Positions 47,222 to 58,040 of a stretch of DNA of 64,000 nt are shown in pieces. The stretch lies in the NCBI GenBank assembly GCA_033296885.1, contig MU863889.1:1-64000 (forward strand), given 5' to 3'. This DNA is from Triangularia verruculosa (taxonomy: Eukaryota; Ascomycota; Sordariomycetes; Sordariales; Podosporaceae). The notes beneath the pieces were generated by a model. It was not told the origin of the DNA, did not search any database, and saw nothing but the letters and a program-made list of their open reading frames with translations. A program made the translations under genes and the position numbers. Numbering within the stretch: the first letter of the stretch is position 1; each line of letters opens with the position of its first letter.

Positions 47222-47599
47222 GACACCTGGGTTGTTGTTGGCGGCAAAAGCGATGGATTAGCGATACCTGCATTTTCTGGAGTTCGATAGTAGCAAAATA
47301 ATGATAATTGCCTTCTGGGAGTGATGTTGTCGTTGTGATAGCGCCGTGTCGATCTTGTCTCGGTGCTCTTCAGACCGTGCCCCACTGTACCTAGGTACAC
47401 TAATACCCGTTGCCTGCCGGGGAGGCAGCGCCAAGAACCGCTTCCATGGTGGGGATCAGCGGCCACCCGACGTCACCCAGATCGCGGGGCAGTCTGGGGA
47501 TCAACAGTGCCCCGCATTCGCCAAAAAAAGTTCATGTCACTGTTCGGACGGCGACCACGACCATCACCACGCCGTTAGAGACCAGCGCCAACATCCAGC
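47222..47599. other. Intergenic stretch between MFS and DPH2
   Basis: Contains a TACCTAGGTACAC word at 47388. No gene recognised. Confidence 0.6.
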
Positions 47600-49201
47600 A
47601 TGACCGAACTCTCCTCTGCCCCGGTTCTCTCGACACCGGCCGAATACCTCTTCGAACGTGCTGACTCAGATTCCCACCCCGAAGCCAAGACACCACGAAA
47701 AACCGACGATGAGCTCCGCCAAATCTACGAAGTCGCACGGACGGCGCACGAGCTGCGACAGGGAAAACGGAAGAAGATAGCGCTCCAATTCCCAGATTCG
47801 ATGCTGGTAGATGCGCCAAGACTGGTTCAAGCATTGAAGGATGAGCTCAACGCTCTTCCGAAAGAGGAGGAATCCGGGCCAAACCCACAAGAGAAGATAT
47901 TCATTCTGGCCGACACCTCATACAGCGCATGCTGTGTCGACGAGGTCGCCGCCGAGCACGCCGATGCCGAAATTGTGGTACATTATGGCCGATCATGCCT
48001 CTCGCCCACGTCCAGACTGCCTGTCATCTACGTCTTTACCGAGCACACTCTCGATCTCGCCGAAACCGTCGGAGCCTTCGAGAAGGAATACCCAGACAAA
48101 GCCTCGAAAGTGGTGATCATGGCCGACGTAACCTACCAGTCACACGTCCCTGCCGTTGCCTCATCGCTCGTATCCTCAGGATACACCAATATCTACTCGA
48201 CAGGCATCACCCACGACCCTTCAAACATTATTCCCAACCGAAAGATCGTTTCTCACACCTCTTCTGAGGATATCCCATCGCCAGAGTCCCTGAAAGAATA
48301 CTCCCTATTCCACATCTCCACGCCACCAACCGCCCTTCTGTTGGCACTCTCCTCCCGCGTCGCCAGCCTCTACATTCACGATACCCCGAACTCACCGTTC
48401 CCATCAAGCTCCTCCCTTTCTGCCCGGCGGCTCTTGGGACGTCGGTACGCCAAACTATTGTCCCTCTCAACAGCGGGCATCATAGGCATCTTGGTCAACA
48501 CGCTATCGGTCTCCAACTACCTTTCCTCAGTAGACGCCCTCAAGAAGAGAATTGCTGCCGCCAATAAGAAGAGTTACACAGTGGTTGTGGGCAAGCTCAA
48601 TCCGGCCAAGCTAGCGAACTTTGCCGAGATCGACGGCTGGGTGGTGGTTGGGTGCTGGGAGTCAAGTCTGGTCGAGGATGACGCTGGCTTCTTCCAACCC
48701 GTCGTCACACCGTTTGAGCTGGAGGTTGCCTTGCAAAGCGATGACGAGAGAGTATGGGGAGGGGAGTGGTGGGGTGGTATCGAAGGGGTCAAGGATCCTG
48801 AGATTGGAGTCAGGAAAGAAGAGGGACAAGAAGAAGAGGAGGATGATGACAGCGAAGAAGAGTCCGCGCCACCAGAATTCGATCTCAGGACAGGAAAGTT
48901 GGTCAGCACCAGCAGGCCGATGAGGGTAAGGAAGATGAACGAGGCGAAACAAGATAGGGAGGTAAAAAGCCAGGAGGCGAAGGAAAAGCAGAACGGGGTA
49001 AACGGAGCACTCACGTTAAGGCCGAAGGCGGAATTGGCGATGGTCAATGGTGTACTTAGTCCAGGAGCTGAGTTCTTGAGATCACAGAGGACGTGGCAAG
49101 GATTGGGCAGTGATTACACCGAGGAAGAGAGCACAGCCATTGAGGAAGGGAGGAGGGGTGTAGCAAGAGGTTACACGGTTGGGGATAGTGAAAAGAGGTA
49201 G
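47600..49201 (+). CDS. DPH2: Diphthamide biosynthesis protein 2
   Basis: A single exon of 533 residues, the usual size of the family. Landmarks of the DPH1/DPH2 fold are KKIALQFPDSML, ILADTSYSACCVDEVAAEH, VHYGRSCLSP and the later GKLNPAKLANF with GCWESSL. A C-terminal acidic run (EEEEDDDSEEES) is common in fungal DPH2. With DPH1, DPH3 and DPH4 it carries out the first step of diphthamide formation on His of elongation factor 2 in the cytosol, using a radical iron-sulphur chemistry. The ATG at 47600 gives a natural N-terminus. Confidence 0.94.
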   Translation: MTELSSAPVLSTPAEYLFERADSDSHPEAKTPRKTDDELRQIYEVARTAHELRQGKRKKIALQFPDSMLVDAPRLVQALKDELNALPKEEESGPNPQEKIFILADTSYSACCVDEVAAEHADAEIVVHYGRSCLSPTSRLPVIYVFTEHTLDLAETVGAFEKEYPDKASKVVIMADVTYQSHVPAVASSLVSSGYTNIYSTGITHDPSNIIPNRKIVSHTSSEDIPSPESLKEYSLFHISTPPTALLLALSSRVASLYIHDTPNSPFPSSSSLSARRLLGRRYAKLLSLSTAGIIGILVNTLSVSNYLSSVDALKKRIAAANKKSYTVVVGKLNPAKLANFAEIDGWVVVGCWESSLVEDDAGFFQPVVTPFELEVALQSDDERVWGGEWWGGIEGVKDPEIGVRKEEGQEEEEDDDSEEESAPPEFDLRTGKLVSTSRPMRVRKMNEAKQDREVKSQEAKEKQNGVNGALTLRPKAELAMVNGVLSPGAEFLRSQRTWQGLGSDYTEEESTAIEEGRRGVARGYTVGDSEKR

Positions 49202-50558
49202 AGACATGTTGCAAATTCAAATATTTGAGGCACCTACCTTTTAGTAAATGCTGGATTAAATGGACAACTATCTCGTGGCTCTGCCACTTCACTGGGTTCT
49301 CACTCCAGATCCCTCCCGTCCCCTTAGATGGTGGTAAAAGGTTGTCCTTCATCCCCATGGAAGCCCGCCGAAGCCTTTGTCGTTCAGCATTTGTTTGGTT
49401 ACTTTGGCGCCACCGCCATTTTGTAGCATGAAGGTTGAGTATAATTGTGCAAACTTTATCACAGCCCCTGTGCAGTATAAAATCTTGTCGCATTTTTCCA
49501 TTTCCTCCACCATCTCTTTTTTCTTTCCACCCAACAATAAAAATCATCAAAGGTATGTATACATTGCAACACCCCTATGCGTCTCTTGACTTATAAAAAA
49601 AGAATGCGCCTCAGAACATTGTTTCTCATCATATGAAACAATGTTGTTTCATTTCTGTGATGTTTCGTTGAGTTATAAACCCCCCAGTCCCATAATCCCC
49701 TAGTCCCGCATTCATGCTAAGAATTGGTCTGACCTGGGCTCGAACCATCATCTCTTAGATGAGCTTGACCTAGCTTCTTCGTTTGTCATCATCGGCACAT
49801 TAAACCATCTGCCCGCTCTCTACGGCACCAAGCGGCCTGGATTGGGCTTAAAGGGTGTGCTTGGCTCGTTCTGGGGGTAGGAGGGATTGGGGGAGAAGGC
49901 CGATATGCCGAGGTTGTCATGGGTGGGAAGGCACGGTGGTCGCTTGGAAGGCAGGTGGGACATGACAGCTGAGGTTCACGCGGACTAAGGAGGCAACTGG
50001 GGGGGCAAGCAAAAGAAACATGACGGTGATGAAATCCTGCGAAAGCAATGCCCAAAGAACTTGTTGCGAATGACATCAGGCTTTGGACTTGATGGAGGTC
50101 TGACAAGGGGGCATATCTGGATCTGAGTCTGTATCTTTTGCGTCATCTGTACCGGGAAGGATTCGGTTGGTATTTAGCTTGGGATTGGTCATAGGATCCT
50201 TGATACTTGGGGTTGGTAGCTTAGGTAGAGGTTAAAATAGAAACCGGTTTTACTATTTTAGCAGGCTACTGATTATTTTCTGTGCTATTCTTTATCGACG
50301 AAGTAAACGGTCACTACCCACCATCTCAGAGCCGCACGCATTTCCAAGCCTTAAAGAGCTTACAGGATTGCTACTCCTTTACTAAGAGGATTAGATCCTC
50401 GAAGCCTAGAAGCATCATTCAGGGAGTGGGTGTGGTATCACATGAGCCTCTGTCCGACTTTTGGGAGCCCTTCTTATTTCACAGTCGAAAGCCAGGCACA
50501 CACCGTGATTAGACAATAGTAACTAGGTACATAAGAGCAGAATTCACCTATGACTGTC
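49202..50558. other. Intergenic stretch with hairpin and tRNA-like B box
   Basis: Contains an 11-base inverted repeat AACATTGTTTC/GAAACAATGTT (49616-49626 and 49635-49645), and on the minus strand a GGTTCGAGCCC B-box word (49735-49745) with no complete tRNA around it. A 105-codon minus frame at 49789-50106 has no support. Confidence 0.5.
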
Positions 50559-50677
50559 ACATACGACCATAGACAGTAGAAAGCTCGGGATCCCGTCCGC
50601 TCTCCCCTAGATAAGCTGCTGATCGCCAGACTAGTACTCAGGTGGGTGACCACTGGGGAATCCCTGGTGTTGTATGT
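50559..50677 (+). rRNA. 5S ribosomal RNA gene
   Basis: The sequence opens ACATACGACCATAGAC and closes TGGTGTTGTATGT, so that ACATACGAC pairs with GTTGTATGT in helix I, allowing one G-U pair. GGGATCCCGTCCGCTCT matches the 5S loop B/C region, and GGTGGGTGACCACTGGGGAATCCCT matches the 3' half, including the internal control region. A TTTTT run follows directly and would end RNA polymerase III transcription. Dispersed single 5S genes are normal in these fungi. The middle (about 50600-50630) differs from the usual 5S sequence, so it may be a diverged copy. Confidence 0.8.
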
Positions 50678-50681
50678 TTTT

Positions 50682-51673
50682 GTCAAAATATGGGGCATGG
50701 ATTTGCAACTTCAACCTTATAGGTATCCTACTACCCCTACCTTTTGCTCCCTAGACAGTAAACACCAGACAACTAAATCATAACAATAGAAACTTCTAGC
50801 AGTAATAGTTTATCTTCTGTAAGTTGGGGGGCGCGATCAGGTGTAAGACAGCGGGAGAGTAGAGCCACTGTCAGAGGATTGGCGGCGAGCAGAGCTTCCA
50901 TCCCTCGCGCGGTGTGTGATGGTGAGAAGACGTCAAGCTGTTACGGCCCGAGGAACCACTGGGTGGAATACCGGTAATTCAGGCGGGTATCTCAACTCGA
51001 GCCGTCCTAAGGGCCGATACCCCATTAGGTCACGGCTATGCAGCACAAGATATGAGATATGGCATGAGCCTGACGGACAGGAAGGTCGATGAAAAGACTC
51101 ATGGATTCCCGCATTCTCGACACCACCAGGTAAGAAGGCATGCTTTAATTTCCAACGACCAAACCGATCCAGCTCGAAATCATATGGCTCCCTTCCTCAG
51201 TGCCAGGTTACTACCTATGCTTTGAAAGCACCTTGCTCCTCTTCACGCAACGCATTCTCCCCGCGAGCAATTTATCTCTCCCTCCCACTTCCCAATGCAA
51301 CAGGCTGAATAGAGACCTAGCATCTCGTTAACCAAGCTGGTGTTTTGTCCGGAACAGGATAGAGGTCTTCGATGAGATACATCTCGAGGTGTTTGGCTGG
51401 TGGAACGGGAAATGTGTTGGCTTTTAACGGAAAGTAGACCTCGGGCGTCTTTGCGTTCCAATGTCTAAGGTTGATGTTAGTATCCATGATACCCACGACA
51501 TCCAGGAATCCACTCACCTGCTCATGCTACATCGGCATGATTAAGGCGTCTAGTTTGTCTAGCTATGATCAAAGGAACGATTACTGCTGTGTTGCCCGAG
51601 GACGGCTTCCAGGTGCTAAGCGCGGCAAGTATTGCCTGCTGGGTCTTGCGGACGGGAATTTCTGATATACTAT
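50682..51673. other. Intergenic stretch
   Basis: A minus frame at 51517-51317 reads like a short protein piece (NAKTPEVYFPLKANTFPVPP) but has no splice partners or start; it may be a gene fragment. Otherwise nothing recognised. Confidence 0.4.
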
Positions 51674-52272
51674 TCATCTGCTAGAGTGTGGCGGGATCGT
51701 CAAGGTTCTGTAAGATGGCGGGCGAGACGAGGTGTAAGAAGGAGGCAAAGTCGAGCCTCGGGTGGACGAGCTTCGGTGTGACGAGGTTTGGAGAGATGAC
51801 ATGGACCTGTTACGGCCAGGACGAATGTTGGAAGTAACAGCGGCAACCCAGGCAGATACTTCGACAGGAACAGTGTCAGAGCTCCTTGAGCGGCTGTGCC
51901 GATAGACTCTTGGGGGCTCGGTGACAATGGGATTGCCGCTTCCGCTGCTACAAGATGATGATGCTGTCCGGTTGGTGGATGACCCTTCAAATGTAGCTTC
52001 GCTGAAAGTGGTGGATGTGTGAGCGCCGTCAGAAATGTACATTGGCAGTCTTTGTGTTTCTCGTCTTCTCTCCTTTTGACGGGCTCGGTAGGTGCAAGCG
52101 AAGAATCCCCCGATAATGGCGGCGCTCCCAAGCGCGATCCCGGCGATAAGGCCTTCCGACTGTAGAACGGGCAGTTAGGATTTCGATCGAAGTTTGTATG
52201 GGCGGATGACACAGCTTTCGAAGCCCTGTGTTCTCACAGTAATCTCTTTTGGATGAGAGATTGACTTACCAT
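51674..52272 (-). CDS. Single-pass membrane protein, Ser/Thr-rich tail, start-codon intron (family member 1)
   Basis: The long exon is 52159-51674; the only way to supply a start before its membrane helix is the ATG at 52272-52270, which is followed at once by GTAAGT. The 110-base intron has a CCTAAC branch and ends CTACAG. The spliced protein is 162 residues: Met, then a short outside stretch, the helix EGLIAGIALGSAAIIGGFFAC, a basic stop-transfer segment (RARQKERRRETQR), and a Ser/Thr/Arg-rich tail. Reading back through the intron meets an in-frame TAA with no ATG before the helix. The nearest in-frame ATG inside the exon (52042) lies after the helix. Function unknown. Confidence 0.6.
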
Positions 52273-52826
52273 CCTCTGAATTGGGAGAAAGGTATTCGAC
52301 GTGCTAATGAAACTCGAATAGCAGGATCGGAGGTGCAAGTGGGAGGTTGTCGTGATGGTGTGTGCAGAGAACACCTGGAGAGGTTAAACCGGCTTTGGGT
52401 GGCTGATGAGAAGGTAGCAAGAGATAGTTGCCCAAATAATAGTGATGGAAATACCTATTTGTTGGCGCTGTGCTGCCGCAGAGGTGAATGAGTCTTGCAG
52501 GAGGTGAATAAGAATTAACGACTGGATAGGGCCCCTTATTCTGGGAGCAACCTGATCTTAAACCCTTCCAACCACTTGCTGTCCGGCATTGCTCATGCTC
52601 ATGTTCAAGTTTCAGGAGTAGACATGAAAAGAAGGTCTGCCAACACGGACCTCAAACACATACACACTGTTTTCTATAACCTTTATTTATCTAAAGAGTA
52701 CCTGTCTCTGCTTTGCTTCACCCCGTGTTTCTTCTCAGTCTGATGCAATATGCAAGAACGGCTTGATCCGAGCCGCTGTAGTCATGGAGTTCGCCCATTC
52801 AGGAGGGAATCATGACTGCCCGCCCG
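52273..52826. other. Intergenic stretch between family members 1 and 2
   Basis: Upstream region of member 1 and 3' region of member 2. No further gene recognised. Confidence 0.5.
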
Positions 52827-53220
52827 TCAGGTCGTTTCATGATCCCCGCCACGGACAAAAACCGTCAAGTAAGCTCTTGGGGGGCGGCCGATGTGGGTTT
52901 CGTTATCCGTGCGCTGGGATCCGATTGAAGAGAGCTCAGAGAGCATGATCCGAGTGGTGGTATCGAAACTATTGATGGATAAGGTGTCTGATGTATATAG
53001 TGGCAGGCCACGGCTTTGGTGCTTCTCCATCGCCTCTTGCCAAAGCACATAGCAGCAACAGCTGAGAAGAATGCAAACCACAATGGCGCTTCCGACTATA
53101 GCGTAAGCGATATCATTTTGACCCAACTGTCGGAGAGTTAGTGATATTCAAGGCTTCGGGTTGTAGTGAGGCATGCAACTAAGCTGGTGACTGGAATTGA
53201 GGGAGCAAGGGACTTGCCAT
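52827..53220 (-). CDS. Single-pass membrane protein with start-codon intron (family member 2)
   Basis: The long exon is 53126-52827, beginning directly after a CGACAG acceptor. The nearest upstream ATG in phase (53220-53218) is followed by GCAAGT, the form used by GC-AG introns; the 91-base intron has a CACTAAC branch. The protein would be 100 residues: Met, LGQNDIAYA, a helix with three Cys (IVVCILLSCCCYVLW), the segment QEAMEKHQSRGLPLY, and a short Ser/Thr-rich tail. There is no ATG in the exon before the helix. The reading frame stays open upstream of this ATG, so a longer first exon cannot be excluded. Function unknown. Confidence 0.5.
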
Positions 53221-53391
53221 TCTAACGGTCGACGTTGTGATGTCTCCGAATTGCAGTGCATGCAGTGGTTGGGCTGCGAGGATAGACCAAGGTTGCTTTT
53301 GTGTGTGGAGGCAGGAAGCCGGAAGCTGAGGTGTAAGAAACAGCGGATGATGAAGGGGAAATGCTTAACTATAAAGAAAAGTACCTACTTT

Positions 53392-54051
53392 TTATAGCTT
53401 CCAAGCGCTGTGCTGCTGGAGCATGAAGGTGAATTGATACCTATAAGTTGGTTGTGGTATCACAACAGCACGCACCCTAGCCCTCCACCGTTTGCGATTC
53501 ACTACCTCTAAGGAGCAAATGAAGGCGCGGTTGACAATGGCGACTATACCTTGGGCACCGGGCCTGGTCAAATTTAAGATGGAAGCTATCAAAAATGGAA
53601 CCATCTCATCCGTACGCCACGACCAAAACCGCGAGATTGCCATCAACGCCAGATTGGTTGCTTGGAAGTGAATGAGCACGCTCTGAATGGTGATTAAATA
53701 CCAACGTGACCCAAACTCTATTAACTGTTGGAGTTTCACATAATTCACTCCTAGGTATCTAGCAGGTATTATCGTGTTGATCGCACCAGAGCTCTCCTTA
53801 ATAACTCTTGGATATCGCAGACAGAGCCATCTAGGGTTGCTAAGATGCCGATCTCTGTCGATCCGCCTGAGTGTGACGCCGCTGATAAGAGCTGAGATAT
53901 TGACGGTCGGCCCGAGAAGCATCACTGTACCTAAGTGGACCTTGAGAAGGACTAGTGAGAAGTCGTTGGGACTATTTGGACCTGGCATTGCTTTGCTCCG
54001 CTTGTATGGAAACCAATCAGTGCTGGAAAAAGTCAGGTATGACAAAGACAT
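53392..54051 (-). CDS. Doubtful open frame, 219 residues
   Basis: An uninterrupted frame from ATG 54051 to 53392 (open to 54069). The predicted protein is rich in hydrophobic and basic residues and has no family motif, signal peptide or clear repeat. It includes a CCTAGGTATCTAG word of the dispersed type. The length makes pure chance unlikely but not impossible. It could be a degraded gene or a shadow in non-coding DNA. Confidence 0.2.
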   Translation of the reverse strand: MSLSYLTFSSTDWFPYKRSKAMPGPNSPNDFSLVLLKVHLGTVMLLGPTVNISALISGVTLRRIDRDRHLSNPRWLCLRYPRVIKESSGAINTIIPARYLGVNYVKLQQLIEFGSRWYLITIQSVLIHFQATNLALMAISRFWSWRTDEMVPFLIASILNLTRPGAQGIVAIVNRAFICSLEVVNRKRWRARVRAVVIPQPTYRYQFTFMLQQHSAWKL

Positions 54052-54069
54052 TGGTACTCGCTGCGACAA

Positions 54070-54743
54070 TACCTATCGTGAAGACGGCTTACCATTGCCC
54101 CATGGTGGTTAGGCAATTGCTATTGTCTTTGAGCTATGTCGATGAGAGTGAACTTAAAATTTGAGTAATACCTTACTTTTTGGGACCCCACAAGTCTAGC
54201 AAATCAAGACCCTCGACCAACAGCGTGCGCGAGTGAGAAGAGCTTACGCCAGCGTCAGAGATAATCTGTATGTACCTAGACACCTAGGTAATTCAAGTTG
54301 AGAAAGCTGGCTGAACCATGTACTTTGCGTGGTGATCAATTTATATTCTGACATTGATGTTTAGTCTCTAGGTAGGTACATAAAGGCTTGTTCCGTCTTG
54401 CGGATTGAGAGCAAATTCCCGGTTGAATGCCCTGACATTCCGCAAACATCACCCGATTGCCAAATACTATCCCACTCCTGTCTCATCCACCGGAAAACAT
54501 CATCAGATTCAAGTTCCAGTTGACTCCTTTCACATGTTAATCACTCAGCCCATGAGTGGAGCTTGTGTTTGTGATTCTCTCCAGAATAGATCTGGCGGCG
54601 GTACAAACCAGGCAAGCGTCTCCCTGTGATGTCCCCAATTTCCCCAACGCATTAATCCTTGGGCACATCGTCTGTAATCGGGCGATATTCCCTGAAAGGA
54701 GACAGCCATACCTGGTCCGTAACCATCTCAAAAACGGCCACAG
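54070..54743. other. Intergenic stretch
   Basis: Carries a cluster of CCTAGACACCTAGGTAA and CTAGGTAGGTACAT words (54276-54381). No gene recognised. Confidence 0.5.
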
Positions 54744-55847
54744 TTACCAGTCATCATTCCGTGAGGCCTGTGCCTCTATGCCCAAATCCCTTGAAGATGA
54801 GGCCTTTGAGGGTGCACTTGCACGCCCCTTCTTGGGAGAGCCCTTCTTCCCAGTTGTCTGCTGCTTGTTGCCGACTGAGGATGCGTCCCCGAGTGGGCTT
54901 CTCGTTCGTGCCTGCTCCTTGGCGACTCCATTCCTGGACCGGTGTTTTGTTGGCGAATTTTTGATGTTGGTCTTCTTTGTCAAAGTCGCTTCTGTGGGGG
55001 CCTCCTGTCTAGGGGGATTACCCTCAGCTTTGGGTTGCTCAGCAGATGCTTCATTTGGACTAGGCTCTGGATCCCCCCAGCCTGTGTTAGTGTTTGCTTC
55101 TGCATCCTCCTTTACAGTGTTCCACTCATTATCGTTGCTACACTCGTTGCCACCCGCCCATGGATTGTCGCCGTCATTGTCGGTAGCGCCCGATTCAGGC
55201 GCTTCATTCTTTCTTTCCCATTCCTCACCGTCCTCTTTGGGTGGGGAATCCTCCTTGTTCTCGTGAACCAATTTCCCTCTTTCTTCGGGTACTTCGGTTG
55301 CAATTGTATGATCCGAGTCGACAGGTCTCTCCTCAAATTGACCTTCCCGCAAGTCCCCTTCCTCCGCTGACATCTTTTTCTCCTCATCTTCCTTTGAAAT
55401 CTCAGCCGCCTTTTCCTCATCTACCTCCTCGACCCCCGGCTTCTGTGCCTCTTGTATTCTTTCCTCCGGCACTTCCTCTTTGGGTTTGGTGTCCTCGAAG
55501 CCACCTTCTGCAACGGCCTTCCCAGTCAAGTCCTCCGTGTCGTCGCCCCGGCTGTCCTTTGGAGGTCGAACCTGCGACGAAGTCATTCTCTCGCCCGTAC
55601 CCTGGGGCCCAACTGCATCCCCGCAGCCACCGTTCTGCAAAATGCCCTTATCTTCACTGTACTTGTTCAGGCACTCAGTGGTCTTGTCCCCGCCAGCGTC
55701 GCCCTCGGCACCCCTATTCTCCGAGATTATCTCCTTTGAGGCATCGTCCTCCCCAGTGCCCTCGCCAGTGGTGTCTTCCGCATCCGGCTTTCCATCAAAA
55801 CCTTCTTCCCGAGGTATGTCTCCCAAATATTGCCCATTCTGAGCCAA
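54744..55847 (-). CDS. Acidic low-complexity frame in phase with the upstream membrane gene
   Basis: 367 codons rich in Glu, Asp, Lys, Gly and Ser (for example EEVPEERIQEAQK and EEVDEEKAAEISKEDEEKK), ending in a basic Ser/Pro tail (GKKGSPKKGRASAPSKASS). It has no start codon of its own with good context: the first codon counted here is TTG. It is in exactly the same frame as the gene at 56808-55911 and separated from it only by one TGA (55911-55913) and 21 open codons. It is therefore most likely the C-terminal part of that gene, reached by readthrough or cut off by a nonsense change. No domain recognised. Confidence 0.45.
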   Translation of the reverse strand: MAQNGQYLGDIPREEGFDGKPDAEDTTGEGTGEDDASKEIISENRGAEGDAGGDKTTECLNKYSEDKGILQNGGCGDAVGPQGTGERMTSSQVRPPKDSRGDDTEDLTGKAVAEGGFEDTKPKEEVPEERIQEAQKPGVEEVDEEKAAEISKEDEEKKMSAEEGDLREGQFEERPVDSDHTIATEVPEERGKLVHENKEDSPPKEDGEEWERKNEAPESGATDNDGDNPWAGGNECSNDNEWNTVKEDAEANTNTGWGDPEPSPNEASAEQPKAEGNPPRQEAPTEATLTKKTNIKNSPTKHRSRNGVAKEQARTRSPLGDASSVGNKQQTTGKKGSPKKGRASAPSKASSSRDLGIEAQASRNDDW

Positions 55848-55910
55848 TGAAGGGTGGTTGCTGGATGATGACGGAGCTCTGCTGTTGGATGCGGTGTCTT
55901 TCTCAGACGA

Positions 55911-56808
55911 TCAACCTGCGAGAGATGGGCCTAGTAAAGGGGATACCCTCGACTGAGCTTCTACCTCGACCCCGTAAGAAAAGCTGTCGGAGGTGAAGGT
56001 CGCCAAGCAAGCCCGGTTGTCGAGGACGCTTTCGTTGGTGGCCTTTGCAATGGTAGGCTTTTGCTCTTGAGAGTCCTGTTTTGTTGGCTGCTGAATTCGC
56101 AGTTTTGCGCGCGCAGAATCAGTGGTAACCAACGTAAGCTCCCTGTTCGAAAAATGCCCCTTTGAAGTTGATGGAGCTATGTTGCTGGCGGAAGCTGGTT
56201 CGTGTTGAGATAGAGATGGATGTAAAGGTTCCTTCCTGAATGTTGAGCTTCCATGTTGGGACGTCTGTCGGGCGCTGCTGCATGATGACTCCCCCTCCAG
56301 GAAGGAGGTTGTTTGATCGTTAGAGCGATATGGGTCTTCATTGAACTTAGATGGTATCCACTCTGTGTGTGTCAGCACCCCACGGGTCTGGCGCTCTTTG
56401 TCGAGCTCAGTGTTCCGCGGCACCCTCTCAATGTCTGCACTCCCCAAGTAGTTGAAAGTACCCCCAAGCTCCACGGCTACAATCATACTGGGCCGTTGTG
56501 TTTGGCTTTCATTGCGTATGTTGGTGTTCCGAGACTCTGTGTCATCACGTCGTGTTCGCTTCGAGGAGGGTTGCGCTTCAGAAGGTGGAGGTTTCTTTGG
56601 AGGATTATTGCGAAGTTTCACATGACCGCAGCAATTGGTCTTCCACAGCAGCCAGCACAAGGCAAGGCCGCCTAGAGTGACAAAAACACCCACAAGTGTA
56701 ACCCCAAAGTTGTTGTTGTTCTGGGGAGGCTGTCCAACTGTTAGCCAACGTTCTGAGGAAGGTCACAATGATAGAGATGCGAGTGAAAAGGAAGAGTTGT
56801 CTTACCAT
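55911..56808 (-). CDS. Single-pass membrane protein with start-codon intron (family member 3); in-frame TGA
   Basis: The ATG at 56808-56806 is followed directly by GTAAGA. The 76-base intron has a GGCTAAC branch and ends GGACAG, and the long exon begins at 56729. The spliced product to the TGA at 55911-55913 is 273 residues: Met, PPQNNNN, the helix FGVTLVGVFVTLGGLALCWLLW, a Cys/basic stop-transfer (KTNCCGHVKLRNN), and a Ser/Thr/Gln-rich tail. An in-frame TAG ten codons upstream of the ATG and the lack of another ATG before the helix support this start. Past the TGA the same frame stays open for another 388 codons to 54744. Function unknown; a sensor or wall-linked signalling protein is possible. 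Confidence 0.6.
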
Positions 56809-58040
56809 GGTGATTGAATAATCACAGCGCTGTGACTATTCAGCACAGCCTTTTGCGGTTGTGGGACCAAACCCTATTGATTGGGAGAGTATGACGTTGA
56901 GTTCGGCTGATTTCAGAGAGAGTACCTAGGTAAGAAGAGTGTGAGAGACAAAGTACCTGACTGTGCTACTCAAAAGCTGTGTCTGCTAAATAAGGTAGGT
57001 AACTACAACTGAGAGATTACGCGCAAAACTTCTTTCTTGCTGAGCAAAACAAACACCACAGTTTGTAGACAATCAGGCCATCTGCCCTTCAAGCAGCGCG
57101 GGCCCGGCAAGTGAATTCATGTTTTGCGGTCGGCACTCTGAACCCCGGAGTCGACAAAGCCAATGGGAGGAGAACTACAACATGGCTTTTGCTTGATACC
57201 TTCTGTCGGTTTCAGGAAGGCTCTGTGCTCTTTCTTAGCTTTATCAGGCATAAAGGTAGCACGCCAGGGCTGAATTCCTTCATAAATACACATGTACATG
57301 GAAGACCAGCTACCTTAGGTACCCTCCATGACATCCACAGCATCACGGCAGTTAACCCTAGAACCTCGATGAATACATAATGTCGTGGAGAACTTGAGAA
57401 GACAAGAAACTGTCAACCAGGTTAACCACCTTGAGAGATAGTCTAGATTCCCGGTGGAAAGGCTTACGGATATTTTTAAAAGACCACAACAGAGCATAAA
57501 GTATAGGTAGTTGATAGGCTTTAGAAGATAATCAACAGCTCTTAAAAATGGTTATAGACGTTGAAATGCACTTAGAGGCTCATCAGCTTATCTTAACATC
57601 TCCCCTTACTATCCTTAAACACCCATCTCTTACGTTGCGGTCTCCCTTCTATTGTCCATAGCGTGCCCACCTACCCAGCTTGAAGTATTCGTGAGCTGGC
57701 CTGTCCTTGTCTGTTCTTAGCTGCACCTACATCTAGCTTGGTGCGTTATCATCCATGAATCACTTCTCCAGCCTTCGGCCAGAATCGATATCAATTGTCA
57801 TCATAATCATACCTTCCTCCGGCCGCTTTTAGCCAGATCTAAACTGAACGATGATAAAACGCAAACATTTTCACTGACCAGTTTCGAAACGTCAATATAG
57901 GACTTTGGATGCTTGATATCAAGTTGGGAAAGCGTTTCATTCGACTTGAACTTGATAAATGATTGACAATCAGAGCAGCCACAATACATTTCATGCTGTC
58001 TGTCCCGAGGTGAAGTATGACATGATTCCGAGTCAGGGGC
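56809..58040. other. Intergenic stretch
   Basis: Contains a TACCTAGGTAAG word at 56925 and a TAGGTACCCTCC word at 57315. Frames of 60-90 codons have no support. The plus side of 57.0-57.4 kb has one 89-codon frame without motif. Confidence 0.5.

Noticed and set aside
49730..49750. tRNA gene on the minus strand
   Set aside because: A good B box (GGTTCGAGCCC) is present, but no matching acceptor stem, D arm or anticodon arm can be drawn.
55241..55996. 251-codon plus frame opposite the acidic frame
   Set aside because: Pro/Ser/Leu-rich antisense of Glu/Gly-rich codons.
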